DNA from: Cyanobacteria bacterium SZAS-4
Lineage (GTDB): Bacteria > Cyanobacteriota > Vampirovibrionia > Obscuribacterales > Obscuribacteraceae
Length of the DNA: 64,000 nucleotides
NCBI GenBank assembly: GCA_018266255.1
Contig: JAFEAT010000014.1
Span: forward strand, 186,001-250,000
Direction of reading: 5' to 3'
Made by a program: the position numbers and the translations under genes. The notes beneath the pieces are model-generated. The model saw nothing but the letters and a program-made list of their open reading frames with translations, was not told the origin of the DNA and searched no databases. Of this stretch, positions 25,533 through 35,463 are shown piece after piece (within the stretch, counting starts at the first letter, position 1; each line of letters begins with the position of its first letter).

Positions 25533-27507
25533 GGCTTCTCATTGCTGTTTTGAGCTCCTCACTTGCCGCTTTGTGTTTACTGACGGGATGCAGATAGTGA
25601 ATAAGTCCGTTGAGCAGCCCTTGAGCAGCTCGCTGTTGCCCTTCTGGGCTTATAAGGATTGCATACTCTTCGGGGTTGATCACAAAGCCAACCTCAGCCA
25701 AACAGGCGAGCATCCCGCTCGGTCTAGTCAACGCTAGGTTCTGAAATCTGGAACCGAAATCTGGAAAGCCTACATCGTTAACCATGCCACTATTAATTGA
25801 ATGTGCGAGAGCAATCGATTGAGGATGATACCAATACGACGACGTTCCGTGCTCCTTAAGGGGATCTCTGCCGTCTGGCAATGAATTGTTGTGCACAGAT
25901 AGCAGAACATCGACATGTGCGTTGTTTGCAATTGCAACGCGTTCGTCAAGTGAAACATCTTTGTCCGTGACACGAGTCATAACTACATTCGCGCCTGAGT
26001 TCTCGAGCAACGTTTTCAATTTCATTGCGATGCCTAAGTTTATTGTTGCTTCTTTGATGCCGGAGCAGCCGATTGCGCCTGTTTCTCTGCCGCCGTGGCC
26101 AGGATCGACGCAAATGGACAAACCTTGTAAATTCTCGGAATTTGCACTCAAGCGCGGCGCATGTTTTATATGTAAAACAAGATTTGTATCATCGTAATCG
26201 GCTTTAAAACCCCACTGTCTTGAAGATTTGATCGGCACTTGCACTTCGTAGATTCCGTCTGCAGCTTGCTTCCAGAACACTCTGTCAACCAATCCAGGTT
26301 GCGAGTATGCAGGAGTGACCCAGTCAGTATCAGCCGTAACACCAAAAATTCTCAAAATTAATTCGTTCGGTTTCAATCGTTGTTCGATCTGGTAAGGCAG
26401 ACGCTGAGACAACGGAATCGTCACGGTACTGCCATATTCGTCGCTGCCGACGTTGATTGTCCTTGCCACCGAATTTGGTGCTGCGCCTGATTCGTTCGAG
26501 CCTGGCTCAAAATTTAAAGCGTCTTTCTGAATCCAAAAATGATGATTTGGTGCAAAGCTGCATCGCACTTGATCGCCCTGCCAACCATCAACAAAGAATC
26601 GAACTCCACTGCCCAGTGGTGTAGTTCGGCCAGCTCCTGGACCCACTCTCACGATGGTATCGGCGTGTAGAGTCTCTGCTAGAAATGGTTGCGCGAGCGT
26701 TGTCAATTTTGCCTTGCCGAAAATTGACTTTGATTTACCCGCATGATTGAGGGTGAATTTCGGTTGCAAATCTTTCCACTGATCGTCTGGTTGAACTTTA
26801 TAGAAACCTACATATAAATCCGGTGGGGACGCTGATCGTCGTTGATACACCTTGCCGTATGCAGCATCGAGTCCCTGGTTTACGCTCGAAGGCGCAATTG
26901 TAGCCTTGACGGATTTTTTGTGTCTTCCTGCCGCGGCTGCCCTTGAAACGGCAGCCGCTGGTCTGAGAATTATTTTGCGCTTGCCTAGCGTCACCATGAC
27001 CTCTGCCTCTGGCGTGGCTTTAGCGCTAAATTCAATCAAGTCTCCTACAACCACTCCTCGATCGCTATTCGGTTGTAACTGTTCTGAATCGATTTTAAAG
27101 ACATCAGCGCTTATCGGTGGTGGCGGAAGTTCTCGCTTTATTATCAATTGGCGCTGCTTTCCGGTTGGTTGTTCGACCAGCAGAAACGAATTATCACCAG
27201 GTTTAAGTGGCACGACATGGGCGAAAAATCCCTGTGGTGTGACGTGCACTGGAGACCCGTCGCATGTCAGTGTTGTGCCGGCTGTGACAGCTCCGGCTAT
27301 AAACGTGGAAGATGCTGGAATTGCAGAACCGCTTGGATAAGTGACTTTGATAGTTTCTTCCGGCGCCGGTGGTATGGGTTGCCTGGCGAAGGGACTGCCT
27401 TCCGATTGTGGAACCTGCGCGATTTTGTCTGCTTCTGTCGATTTGCAGGAAACGACCAAAAAACTCAGGAGGACCGAGACTGTTACCGTGTAAGCCGTTC
27501 TATTCAT
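25525..27507 (-). CDS. N-acetylmuramoyl-L-alanine amidase (Amidase_3) lipoprotein
   Basis: A 660-residue cell-wall hydrolase. The C-terminal catalytic domain has the zinc ligands in CVDPGHGGRETGA (His), SGIKEATINL (Glu) and LLSVHNNSLPDG (His). The N-terminus MNRTAYTVTVSVLLSFLVVSC has a lipobox-like VVSC, so it is probably a lipoprotein. The ~420 residues between hold beta-rich segments (an SH3-like part near RVGPGAGRTTPLG and an AMIN-like part near LPYQIEQRLKPNELILRIFG) as in cyanobacterial AmiC proteins. The ATG at 27507 lies within the end of the DUF547 gene and is preferred over 27552; the overlap implies coupling. Confidence 0.9.
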   Translation of the reverse strand: MNRTAYTVTVSVLLSFLVVSCKSTEADKIAQVPQSEGSPFARQPIPPAPEETIKVTYPSGSAIPASSTFIAGAVTAGTTLTCDGSPVHVTPQGFFAHVVPLKPGDNSFLLVEQPTGKQRQLIIKRELPPPPISADVFKIDSEQLQPNSDRGVVVGDLIEFSAKATPEAEVMVTLGKRKIILRPAAAVSRAAAAGRHKKSVKATIAPSSVNQGLDAAYGKVYQRRSASPPDLYVGFYKVQPDDQWKDLQPKFTLNHAGKSKSIFGKAKLTTLAQPFLAETLHADTIVRVGPGAGRTTPLGSGVRFFVDGWQGDQVRCSFAPNHHFWIQKDALNFEPGSNESGAAPNSVARTINVGSDEYGSTVTIPLSQRLPYQIEQRLKPNELILRIFGVTADTDWVTPAYSQPGLVDRVFWKQAADGIYEVQVPIKSSRQWGFKADYDDTNLVLHIKHAPRLSANSENLQGLSICVDPGHGGRETGAIGCSGIKEATINLGIAMKLKTLLENSGANVVMTRVTDKDVSLDERVAIANNAHVDVLLSVHNNSLPDGRDPLKEHGTSSYWYHPQSIALAHSINSGMVNDVGFPDFGSRFQNLALTRPSGMLACLAEVGFVINPEEYAILISPEGQQRAAQGLLNGLIHYLHPVSKHKAASEELKTAMRSHD

Positions 27508-28342
27508 TGCTCTTTTTATTATTGCTCTGGTCGCTCGCGGGCTCGATGTCATTCAGTCTCCAGTCGAAGTCGCGTGTGAATGTCTTGAGTAGGCTGACGT
27601 TGACCACCGGAACTGATTGTTTCATATGACTTGCAGCCAGCATATGAGGCGATTCGAAGTATGCCACAAAATAGTCGTCATACCGTTGGAAGTAGGGCGA
27701 AATATAAAAGACGCCAGCGACTTCGTCGTACTTCGTATTGGCTGGATTGTTGACGAACTTGTCCAGTCCGGTTTGCGCATCAACCATCACCGAGTTTGGT
27801 TCGAGCGCATGGTCGAGCAAGGGGGGCTCGCCCTTAGCGCCGCCACAGATTACAAAAGTGAGTAACGGATTTCTCTTGAAAAATGGACTCAATTTGAAAT
27901 CGATTATGTCTCGAACAGAATAGGTGTCACCGCCGATGGTGAACTTGCGAAAGCTGATCGAGTTGCCCAACTTTCGTGGAGAAGCAATTGGATATTTGTC
28001 GCTGAGCGACTTGAGCATGAGCAAGTTGTAGGCATTGAGCCAGTAGCACAACTTCTCTTTATCTGAATTCAATTTATCTGGAGCCACCACCGCAAGTTCG
28101 TCGACCGCTTTGTCGAGTTCTGGAAGTTTTTTCAAGATTGTGTAGTCAACGGCATCTCCCTTAACAACTTGATGAAGCAATTTGTCGTAGGTGACGAAGC
28201 GATAAGTGGTGGGGTGGTCGACTTTGGTGAAAGAAGATTTGAGCCACGCCCAGCTGTTTACCAGAATGTGGAAAGCGACGAAGAGAGCCCCTGCGCCAAG
28301 CAGGAGCATCGGTATGGCTTTCATAAATGGTGATTTCTGCAT
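27500..28342 (-). CDS. DUF547-domain protein with N-terminal membrane anchor
   Basis: A 280-residue protein with a membrane segment at about 9-30 and a DUF547 domain marked by LCYWLNAYNLLMLK, SVRDIIDFKLSPFF and FVICGGAKGEPPLLDHAL. The domain's function is not established. The single anchor suggests an extracytoplasmic domain. Its stop overlaps the amidase start by 8 bases, pointing to an envelope-related operon. Confidence 0.87.
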   Translation of the reverse strand: MQKSPFMKAIPMLLLGAGALFVAFHILVNSWAWLKSSFTKVDHPTTYRFVTYDKLLHQVVKGDAVDYTILKKLPELDKAVDELAVVAPDKLNSDKEKLCYWLNAYNLLMLKSLSDKYPIASPRKLGNSISFRKFTIGGDTYSVRDIIDFKLSPFFKRNPLLTFVICGGAKGEPPLLDHALEPNSVMVDAQTGLDKFVNNPANTKYDEVAGVFYISPYFQRYDDYFVAYFESPHMLAASHMKQSVPVVNVSLLKTFTRDFDWRLNDIEPASDQSNNKKSNE

Positions 28343-28377
28343 CTAATGTATTTTAGATGAGAACCATGAAAAGCGCT

Positions 28378-28689
28378 TTAGCTTTGTTTGGCTGCTGGTA
28401 AGCAGCTCGGCACGACTTTGCAGGCTTTGATATCGATGTTTTGCCAGACGTTTCCGACCACATAAGGCTCTCTCTCTAGCCACGCATCTAGCTCGGCGCG
28501 GTTCCTGAAGTCGCAAAAGACAATCGATCCCGTCATTTTTTCCTGGTCGTCAAGCATGGCTGCAGCGAAAAGGAATTTGCCTTCTGCCTGCATTTTTGCA
28601 AATTGCTCCAGATGAGCTGGCCGGGCGGCCATGCGACGGTCGAGGGCGCCGGAGTCAGTTCCATCTAGCCCAGTCACTATAAATTGCAC
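28378..28689 (-). CDS. YciI-like protein
   Basis: A 103-residue small dimeric alpha-beta barrel protein. RPAHLEQFAKMQAEGKFLFAAAM, GSIVFCDFRNRAELDAWLEREPYV and NVWQNIDIKACKVV match the YciI/YCII family, whose reaction is uncertain. It stands between tRNA-Ala and the DUF547 operon. Confidence 0.88.
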   Translation of the reverse strand: MQFIVTGLDGTDSGALDRRMAARPAHLEQFAKMQAEGKFLFAAAMLDDQEKMTGSIVFCDFRNRAELDAWLEREPYVVGNVWQNIDIKACKVVPSCLPAAKQS

Positions 28690-28747
28690 GTTCGGAGACC
28701 CTTCATCGATACGTAGGTCAAGTCGCCCTGTTAAGAGCGGAAAAATT

Positions 28748-28820
28748 TGGAGCGTACGAGATTCGAACTCGTGACCTCTTCAATGCCATTGAAGCGCGCT
28801 ACCAACTGCGCTAACGCCCC
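28748..28820 (-). tRNA. tRNA-Ala (anticodon GGC)
   Basis: On the minus strand a full cloverleaf forms: acceptor GGGGCGT/ACGCTCC (one G-U pair), D stem GCGC/GCGC, anticodon stem CTTCA/TGAAG with loop ATGGCAT (anticodon GGC), T stem ACGAG/CTCGT with TTCGAAT loop, discriminator A. The CCA end is not encoded. Confidence 0.97.
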
Positions 28821-28863
28821 GTGAACCGTCTATATAGCATATAACATCTTTTTGAAAGCAGGG

Positions 28864-30177
28864 TTATTTCTTGCTTTCAATTGTCACAGGAGTGACAGTG
28901 TATCCCTGCTCGTCGATGACTGGAGATGAGCAACTGGCGGCTGTTGCGACACCTGCACCGCTGACGGGAAGGTCGGTTGACTGCGTAAGATTGGTCGGCT
29001 GGCTGGCTGCCGAATTTGTCGTCTGGCTCTGCGCCGAACTGGTCGACAGGCTGTGAATTGGGTTGTTAGAGATAGCCGTCAGCTGCTTGGATGTGCTGCC
29101 GGGCATTTTGCGTGTCAGGTCGAGCTTGGTTCTGCTTTCCACGTATTGTTTGATCTTTTCTTTACCCCATCGGGCTTTGCTTCTCATATTGAGGAAGAAA
29201 TATTTGTCAGGTGGCCAGAGGAACGAAGTTTCGAAGTAGCACCAAATCGTACAGCCCTGGCAGAAGCTCCAGGCTCCTTCCATTTTTTTCTTCTCTTGAA
29301 CTGGTGGGCTATGCCACATCTTGTCCAAGTTGGAAACGCCGTTCTCATGCTGGATTTTCAAGCGCTCGTCGTGCATGTGATAGCAAGGCAAGAGCAAGTG
29401 ATCGTCAGGTGAAACGACAACTACAGACGAAACAGCTTTGCAACGTGGCTTGGTGATTTGGTTGCCGCCATCGAGATAGAACTGCAAAAATGCCCAGTTC
29501 ACACAGACGTTGTCAAATTGTGCGAGTCGACGAATTTCTTTGATGCCTTCATCGTGGAGCAAAGCGTTGTCGCAAAAATCGAAGACTGGGCCTAGAAGTA
29601 CGACAACTCCCAACTCTTGTGCCAGGCGGATTACTTTCTCCATGCCCCAGATCGACTCAGGAGTGGCAGTCGCGATGATAGACGGTTGCTCGCCGAGCGA
29701 CTTTGCCAATTTGATGCTTGCGATTACCTTATCGAAGCCGTTGATGCCTCTTTCGGCCTTATAGAAATCAGGATCTGTCGTTGACAATGAGAACTTTAGA
29801 TCGTCGACCAGACCCTTAATTTCGTTGGCAACTCTTGGATACAACGTGCCTGTGTTTGCCAGGCTGGTGAAGAACCCCATGTCCTTGGCGGCTTTCAATA
29901 TCTTTGGTAAGTGAGGATGAATCAACGGCTCGCCACCGGTGAAGTCGACGACTTTCACACCGAGCCGCTTTAGAGCCGCTAAATTTTCGATAATTACTTC
30001 TGCTGATGCTTCCTTGATTTTGATGTTCGCAGGTTTAACTGGAATGTCGCAGTAGGTGCAGCGCGAGTTACATTTGTAAGTGAGGTAGTAATTAGCAAGG
30101 ACTGGAGGCAATTGTTGGTTCTCCTGGACAATGGCGGTCAATTCGACTGTCTGAATCGTCAGATCGAATGAGCACAT
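28864..30177 (-). CDS. Radical SAM protein with SPASM-like C-terminus
   Basis: A 437-residue enzyme. YKCNSRCTYCDIP (about 33-45) is the CxxxCxxC iron-sulfur motif, FTGGEPLIHP is the SAM-binding block, and further cysteines in LLLPCYHMH and FCQGCTIWCYF suggest an auxiliary cluster domain. A Ser/Thr/Ala-rich tail of ~70 residues ends the protein. ATG 30177 is chosen over an upstream start at 30267 that would overlap the divergent gene's promoter. No peptide precursor or sterol/hopanoid genes are adjacent, so the substrate is not inferred. Confidence 0.88.
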   Translation of the reverse strand: MCSFDLTIQTVELTAIVQENQQLPPVLANYYLTYKCNSRCTYCDIPVKPANIKIKEASAEVIIENLAALKRLGVKVVDFTGGEPLIHPHLPKILKAAKDMGFFTSLANTGTLYPRVANEIKGLVDDLKFSLSTTDPDFYKAERGINGFDKVIASIKLAKSLGEQPSIIATATPESIWGMEKVIRLAQELGVVVLLGPVFDFCDNALLHDEGIKEIRRLAQFDNVCVNWAFLQFYLDGGNQITKPRCKAVSSVVVVSPDDHLLLPCYHMHDERLKIQHENGVSNLDKMWHSPPVQEKKKMEGAWSFCQGCTIWCYFETSFLWPPDKYFFLNMRSKARWGKEKIKQYVESRTKLDLTRKMPGSTSKQLTAISNNPIHSLSTSSAQSQTTNSAASQPTNLTQSTDLPVSGAGVATAASCSSPVIDEQGYTVTPVTIESKK

Positions 30178-30272
30178 CGTAGAGTATATTAGCTTGAAGT
30201 CATTTGATGCAGTGGGAATTTTCCACGTCGTCAGTAAGTTACCCCTCCCTATTGAACCGAGAAGCACCCATA

Positions 30273-30827
30273 ATGCGCCACCCTCGCATACTTGATAGTC
30301 AGAAAGCTGTTTTGCTAATTGTTGACGTTCAAGAAAGCTTTCGTAAACATATTCCTGAATTTTCTGATCTGAGCAGAAACATTGCGATTCTCGTCGAAGC
30401 GAGCAAAATTCTGCAGCTTCCAGTTTTTGTTACCGAGCAATATCCGCAGGGCCTTGGTAAAACTGTCGCAGAAATTTCAGCCTGTGTGGGCGAACGTCAA
30501 CACTTCGAAAAGAGTTGTTTTAGTTGTTGCGGATCAGAACCTTTTCTGACTGCGCTAAATTCCACGGGTCGAAAGCAAATTATCGTTTGCGGTATCGAAG
30601 CCCACGTCTGCATCAGCCAGACAGTGCATGACCTGCTTCAAAACGGTTACTTGCCTCACATCATCAGTGATGCGGTTGCCAGTCGTTTTCCGAAGAACAA
30701 AGAAGTTGGTTTGAGTAAGATGGTGGCTTCCGGGGCGGTTTTAAGCTCTGTCGAAATGGCTCTTTTTGAAATGCTAATCGAGTCGGGAACGGAAAAATTC
30801 AAAGCTGTTCAACGGCTCGTTAAATAG
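30273..30827 (+). CDS. Isochorismatase-fold hydrolase
   Basis: A 184-residue cysteine hydrolase. LLIVDVQESF supplies the catalytic Asp, FEKSCFSCC the Lys region, and VCGIEAHVCISQTVHDLL the catalytic Cys. This is the YcaC/nicotinamidase-like subgroup; the substrate is unassigned. ATG 30273 is preferred over 30204, which adds 23 non-conserved residues. Divergent from the radical SAM gene. Confidence 0.9.
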   Translation: MRHPRILDSQKAVLLIVDVQESFRKHIPEFSDLSRNIAILVEASKILQLPVFVTEQYPQGLGKTVAEISACVGERQHFEKSCFSCCGSEPFLTALNSTGRKQIIVCGIEAHVCISQTVHDLLQNGYLPHIISDAVASRFPKNKEVGLSKMVASGAVLSSVEMALFEMLIESGTEKFKAVQRLVK

Positions 30828-30877
30828 TGCGCCACCGCATATGGTGTTGCTCTTAACCGTTGATGCAGGAGATGACA

Positions 30878-31996
30878 GTGCGCGGTCGTGTTCAGCAACT
30901 AGATATTCTGCGCGGCATCGGCGTGATTCTTATCTTGGGGCGACACCTGACTGGAATTCCTCCAACCGCGCCACTTTACCTTTTGGCCTTCTTTTTCCGA
31001 TGGAAAGGAATCGGCTGGATGGGCGTCGATCTTTTCTTTGTGCTGAGCGGCTATCTGGTTACCGGCTTGATGGTCAAAGAATTTTCTGCACTGGGCAAAT
31101 TTGACGCAAAACGCTTCTTGATTCGTCGCGGATTCAAAATATACCCGTCGTACTATGTCTTGCTTTGCTTGACTTGGATTAGCATCGTCATAGGTAATAG
31201 TAAGCAATACCCGCCTTTTACGGCATTGGCACAAGCCTTCTTCATTCAAAATTACTATCCTGGGGAGGATCATTATCCACTCGGGCATACGTGGTCTCTT
31301 GCAGTCGAGGAGCACTTCTACTTGCTTGTAGCCGCGCTGTTCTCTCTTCTTGTTTTCAAACAAGTTGGACTGAAACTATTCGCTGCAGTCTGCACTCTGT
31401 TCATAATTGTGGTGCCGATTTTGAGATTTGTCGATTTGCATCAAGATGCTCGCATCCTCAATCACATAACTCATCTTCGCCTTGATGCTCTGTTCATGGG
31501 TTCTTTACTTGCATGTGCTCATCATCATTATGGTGATAAGTTCGAAACAATATTCCGAAAAAATGCAGTGATACTCACAATTGCGAGTGTTCTGCTACTC
31601 TTGCCGGCTGCATGTTATGGTTTCGCGACACCTTGGACTTTCAGTCTTGGTCTCACAGCTGAACAAGTAGCATTTTGTTTGATTGTCATGCTTATGCTGG
31701 TCAACACTAAACCGAAGGGACGATTGGCAACAGCTTTATCCACGATTGGATTCTATTCTTACTCAATTTATGTCTGGCATGGACCGATCGAAAAATTATG
31801 TTACTTCGTTCGAGTACCTACTAATCTGTTCATTTTGCAAATTGCAGTCTATTGCATATTTAGTGTTCTAGGCGGAATTGCTTTCGCTAAGCTTATCGAA
31901 ACACCGTTTCTAAAGCTGCGAGACAAGCACTTCCCCCGCCTTACGAAGGACGGCCCAATGACCACTGCCGAAGACGGAGCGCCGACGACGGCGTAA
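30878..31996 (+). CDS. Acyltransferase 3 family membrane protein (OafA-like)
   Basis: About 372 residues with roughly ten membrane helices. QQLDILRGIGVILILGRHLTG, FFVLSGYLVTGL, RGFKIYPSYYVL and LGHTWSLAVEEHFYLL are hallmarks of family 3 acyltransferases, which O-acylate surface sugars. GGAG at 30868-30871 lies 6 bases before GTG 30878, which decided the start; TTG 30860, ATG 30863 and ATG 30872 are in-frame alternatives. Confidence 0.92.
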   Translation: MRGRVQQLDILRGIGVILILGRHLTGIPPTAPLYLLAFFFRWKGIGWMGVDLFFVLSGYLVTGLMVKEFSALGKFDAKRFLIRRGFKIYPSYYVLLCLTWISIVIGNSKQYPPFTALAQAFFIQNYYPGEDHYPLGHTWSLAVEEHFYLLVAALFSLLVFKQVGLKLFAAVCTLFIIVVPILRFVDLHQDARILNHITHLRLDALFMGSLLACAHHHYGDKFETIFRKNAVILTIASVLLLLPAACYGFATPWTFSLGLTAEQVAFCLIVMLMLVNTKPKGRLATALSTIGFYSYSIYVWHGPIEKLCYFVRVPTNLFILQIAVYCIFSVLGGIAFAKLIETPFLKLRDKHFPRLTKDGPMTTAEDGAPTTA

Positions 31997-32033
31997 TTGT
32001 GAGTGGTGCGAGAAATGGCAGGCGCTGTAAGAA

Positions 32034-32993
32034 TCAAAGTGACGATAAGCCTTCATGCGGACCGAAGCCGCACCACCACTTCAGAAGGCGAATCCATGTT
32101 TTGATGTTCTTTTCCGCGTTCTGCCTCTTTGCCGGTTTGATGACGAAAACGAGGGACCAGATCGAGATTCGAATTATTGAACCGAAGATCATGGCAAGTC
32201 TTTGAACTAATGTGCCAAATGCGCCGTAGTGTTTTTGAATGAGCTTGACCGCGCTCGTGTTGAATTCACAGAACTGCCGATCTTTTGTGCCTTCCGAGCT
32301 TTGTCCACCAAGGTGCGTGACTACGCTATCAGGGCATAACTTGATGTGCCAGCCGGCTTTCTTGATGCGGATTTGCCAGTCTGTTTCTTCTGCATACATG
32401 AAGAATCGTTCGTCGAAAAGACCTACTTGCTCGATTACTGCTCGGCGTACAAGCATGGCTGCACCGATGACAAAATCTACTTCGCGAACTGTGTCGTGCT
32501 GCCAGGAGCGGTAGTCACCAAATATGGTGCTGTCTGGAAAAGCGGCACTCAAAAGCAAGTTCTCCCAGATATATCGCGCCGGAGCTGGAAATTTATAGCA
32601 TGACATTTGCAGGCTGCCATCTGCATTCACCAGCCTTGGTCCGACCAAGCCTACTTGCGGATTTTGATCTAAAAAATCACACAATATGCGCAAGGCGTTC
32701 TTGTGTAACAGCGTGTCATCGTTGTAAACAAAAATGTATTCGCCTTTGCAAGCCTTGATGCCGGTGTTTTGATTGTGTCCGAAACCATGCCTTTCTGTGT
32801 TTCTAATCACCTGCACCTGTGCAAATTCCTTCGCCATCATGTCGACGGCGCCATCGGTGGAAACGTTGTCCACGACTATCACTTCGAAATCGAAGCCCAG
32901 GTCTGTCGTATTTTCGTAGATTGAGCGGAGGCAATCGTGGAGCATTTGCAGCCCCTGATGATGAACGATAGAGATGCTTAGCTTTGGCGTCAT
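32034..32993 (-). CDS. GT2 glycosyltransferase (rhamnosyltransferase-like)
   Basis: A 319-residue GT-A enzyme. LSISIVHHQGLQMLHDCLRS, VIVVDNVSTDGAVDMM, FVYNDDTLL as the DxD-type motif and FFMYAEETDWQIRIKKAGW as the acceptor/base region are characteristic of WbbL-like transferases. A hydrophobic C-terminal helix (FGSIIRISIWSLVFVI) may attach it to the membrane. It opens the surface-glycan region. Confidence 0.92.
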   Translation of the reverse strand: MTPKLSISIVHHQGLQMLHDCLRSIYENTTDLGFDFEVIVVDNVSTDGAVDMMAKEFAQVQVIRNTERHGFGHNQNTGIKACKGEYIFVYNDDTLLHKNALRILCDFLDQNPQVGLVGPRLVNADGSLQMSCYKFPAPARYIWENLLLSAAFPDSTIFGDYRSWQHDTVREVDFVIGAAMLVRRAVIEQVGLFDERFFMYAEETDWQIRIKKAGWHIKLCPDSVVTHLGGQSSEGTKDRQFCEFNTSAVKLIQKHYGAFGTLVQRLAMIFGSIIRISIWSLVFVIKPAKRQNAEKNIKTWIRLLKWWCGFGPHEGLSSL

Positions 32994-33132
32994 GCCACTA
33001 ATCCGGCGGAATCAGCTCCAGTATATATGGGACGATTGAGCCAATTCCAGCGCAGTGCGAATGAGCGAGATTTAACGCCCTTGGAATTGATCCAACTATT
33101 TGAAAGATTTCTGATGTCGCTGCCAGTTTAAA

Positions 33133-35463
33133 ATGGCGCATGCAACTGTTTCTCATTGGCATCTGATGAAATTTCTGACGGCCTTATTTTTTCTTTCTGG
33201 ATTTGCTGCTCTTCTCTATCAAGTCATTTGGCAGCGAATTCTCACGTTGTTTTCTGGAGTTGACGCGCAATCAGTTTCAATCACTGTTGCCGCTTACATG
33301 CTGGGAATGGGCACTGGCAGTATGTGCGGTGCACTGCTGAGTGAAAAAATTTCCAGAAAACAAGCAATAATCGTGTTTGCATTTGCTGAGTTATGCATCG
33401 CTGGTTTCGCGCTATCTAGCAAGTTTATACTTTACGATACGCTCTACATGCAGTTTTCTGCTCTTGCTAAAAGCCAGGCGACACTGGCGATAGTTGCATT
33501 TTTGATCTTGCTGATTCCCACTTTCTGTATGGGAATTACCTTGCCTCTGCTTTCTAAGGCGGTAACTTTCAAACGCAACGAGGCGAGTAGTGCAATTGGC
33601 GTGCTGTATGGAATCAACACCCTCGGCGCGGCTGTCGGCGCACTCGGTGCCGTTCTTCTGATTCGCTATTTGGGTATGGGTGACAGTGTATTTGTCGGAG
33701 CGGCAATCAATTTTTCTTGTGCTGCCGGTGCAACCGTTCTCTTTTTGCGGAAGATCTCGGGAGAATCAGCGCCATCTGAAGAAACTACTGTATCTGAAGA
33801 ATCCGTGGCATCTGAACAATCCGAGGTCAGTACAGCTCAGACCCAACTTCCTTTACTGTTTTGGATTATCAGTTATTTTGTTTCAGGCTATGTGAGTCTT
33901 TCGCTTGAACTAATCTGGTTCAGAGTCTTGGGCGTTGTGCTTAAACCAAACAGTTTTACATTCGCCTGGCTGCTGTTTTTGTTTTTGACTGGAATTGCAA
34001 TTGGCAGCTTTATTGGAATCAATCTTGCTAGAAAATTGAAAAATCCAGTCGCTGGTTTCTTCCTTACGCAGGCGCTAACTCCTCTCTTCAGCGGGCTTTC
34101 GTTGCCAGTCTGTTTGTATCTGTTGGAACATGTACCTTTGTTCGAGAGAGCCTGGAGCTATATGGGCGCAGGCTCGCCTATGATGTTCAGCAGTCACATT
34201 ACTGCTGAATTTGTGCAACTATACGTGGTGGCGGCGTCATTTCTCATCGTGCCGCCTACCATATTGATGGGGATAGGATTTCCACTACTTCAAAGGGCGG
34301 TGCAGACAGACGTTCAACACGTCGGTTTGAAAGTAGGTTTTTTGCAGACTGCCAATATTATTGGAGCGGTTCTTGGAAGTCTGCTTGTCGGGTTGGTCTT
34401 TTTTTCTACGCTCGGCATCAGCAATTCATTGAGATCGGTTGTTGCATGCGCTGCGTGGCCGCTGCTTTTCTGGTGTAAATTTCAATTCAGGAGTCGTTCC
34501 AAACCGCAAATAACAGCAGCCTACATCGGCACGGCAGCAATTTTTCTTGCAGTGATTTTTTCGATTCCCTCAAGTGAAAAGTTGCTTGCGTCTATGCATG
34601 GAACTCAACCAGATAACTTGATAGTGAGAGAGGACCGTAGCGGTACCGCTGCTCTGATGCCGTTCGAGAAAAAGGATTTTGCTCAATCTGTCATGGTGCT
34701 AGCCAATGGTCAAGGTCAAAGTCAATTTCCCTACGGTAAACAGCCCGTGCATACAGATATAGGGCTTTTAGCATCCCTGGTTCATCCGCATCCGCTTGAT
34801 GTTGGAGTGATTGGTTTAGGGTCTGGCGAAACCGCGTATGCAGCCTCTGGAAGTCCCGAAACGCAATCAGTCGATTGCATTGAAGTGATCGGTCCTGAAA
34901 TCGAAACGCTAAGGGAATTACAGAAACGCAGAAACGATTCCGCGCTGGATGCGCTTGCAAGCGATAAGCGCGTGCACTTTCATTTCACTGACGGTCGCAG
35001 ATTTGTTCAACAGGGCTCGAAAAAGTTCGATGTTCTAGAGGCTGATGCTCTTCTACCCTTTTGCGCTTATGCTGGTAATCTCTATTCAGAGGAGTTTTTC
35101 CGGCTGCTGGCGAATCAGCTCAAACCAGGCGGCATCGCCATTAGTTGGTTCCCGACGCAAAGAACTAAAAAGAGTTTTCTCAATGTCTTTCCTTACGTCG
35201 ATGAGTTTGAAGGTATCGGAGTGGGAAGCAACCAGCCAATTTCCGCCACTGACGTTGAACTCCTTGCTCGTGCTGCAGATCCTCAAGTGGCGGCACACTT
35301 CAAGAAAGCAAATTGCGATTCACACGCCTCTCTTAAGCGATTGCTGACAGACCGTAAAGTCCTTCAGACAGCTCTTCCCGCAAAAAAGTACGCCGATGTG
35401 AATTCAGATCTTTTTCCTCGAGACGAGTTTAGAACACCAGAGTCCACCATTCCTGGCACATGA
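33133..35463 (+). CDS. Fused MFS-like membrane / spermidine-synthase-like protein (copy 1)
   Basis: A 776-residue protein: two blocks of membrane helices (about 10-215 and 240-480) separated by a Ser/Glu-rich loop, then a soluble spermidine-synthase-like Rossmann domain. The latter has GVIGLGSGETAYAA as the nucleotide loop, DCIEVIGPEIETLRE and VLEADALLPFCAYAGNLYSEEFF, like the DA...LYS.EF pattern of SpeE. Fusions of this kind are widespread; whether they make polyamines is unproven. The stop overlaps the start of the second copy by 4 bases (ATGA). Confidence 0.9.
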   Translation: MAHATVSHWHLMKFLTALFFLSGFAALLYQVIWQRILTLFSGVDAQSVSITVAAYMLGMGTGSMCGALLSEKISRKQAIIVFAFAELCIAGFALSSKFILYDTLYMQFSALAKSQATLAIVAFLILLIPTFCMGITLPLLSKAVTFKRNEASSAIGVLYGINTLGAAVGALGAVLLIRYLGMGDSVFVGAAINFSCAAGATVLFLRKISGESAPSEETTVSEESVASEQSEVSTAQTQLPLLFWIISYFVSGYVSLSLELIWFRVLGVVLKPNSFTFAWLLFLFLTGIAIGSFIGINLARKLKNPVAGFFLTQALTPLFSGLSLPVCLYLLEHVPLFERAWSYMGAGSPMMFSSHITAEFVQLYVVAASFLIVPPTILMGIGFPLLQRAVQTDVQHVGLKVGFLQTANIIGAVLGSLLVGLVFFSTLGISNSLRSVVACAAWPLLFWCKFQFRSRSKPQITAAYIGTAAIFLAVIFSIPSSEKLLASMHGTQPDNLIVREDRSGTAALMPFEKKDFAQSVMVLANGQGQSQFPYGKQPVHTDIGLLASLVHPHPLDVGVIGLGSGETAYAASGSPETQSVDCIEVIGPEIETLRELQKRRNDSALDALASDKRVHFHFTDGRRFVQQGSKKFDVLEADALLPFCAYAGNLYSEEFFRLLANQLKPGGIAISWFPTQRTKKSFLNVFPYVDEFEGIGVGSNQPISATDVELLARAADPQVAAHFKKANCDSHASLKRLLTDRKVLQTALPAKKYADVNSDLFPRDEFRTPESTIPGT

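Noticed and set aside
29053..29412. Plus-strand ORFs inside the radical SAM gene
   Set aside because: They mirror the conserved minus-strand protein and lack start signals or recognisable domains.
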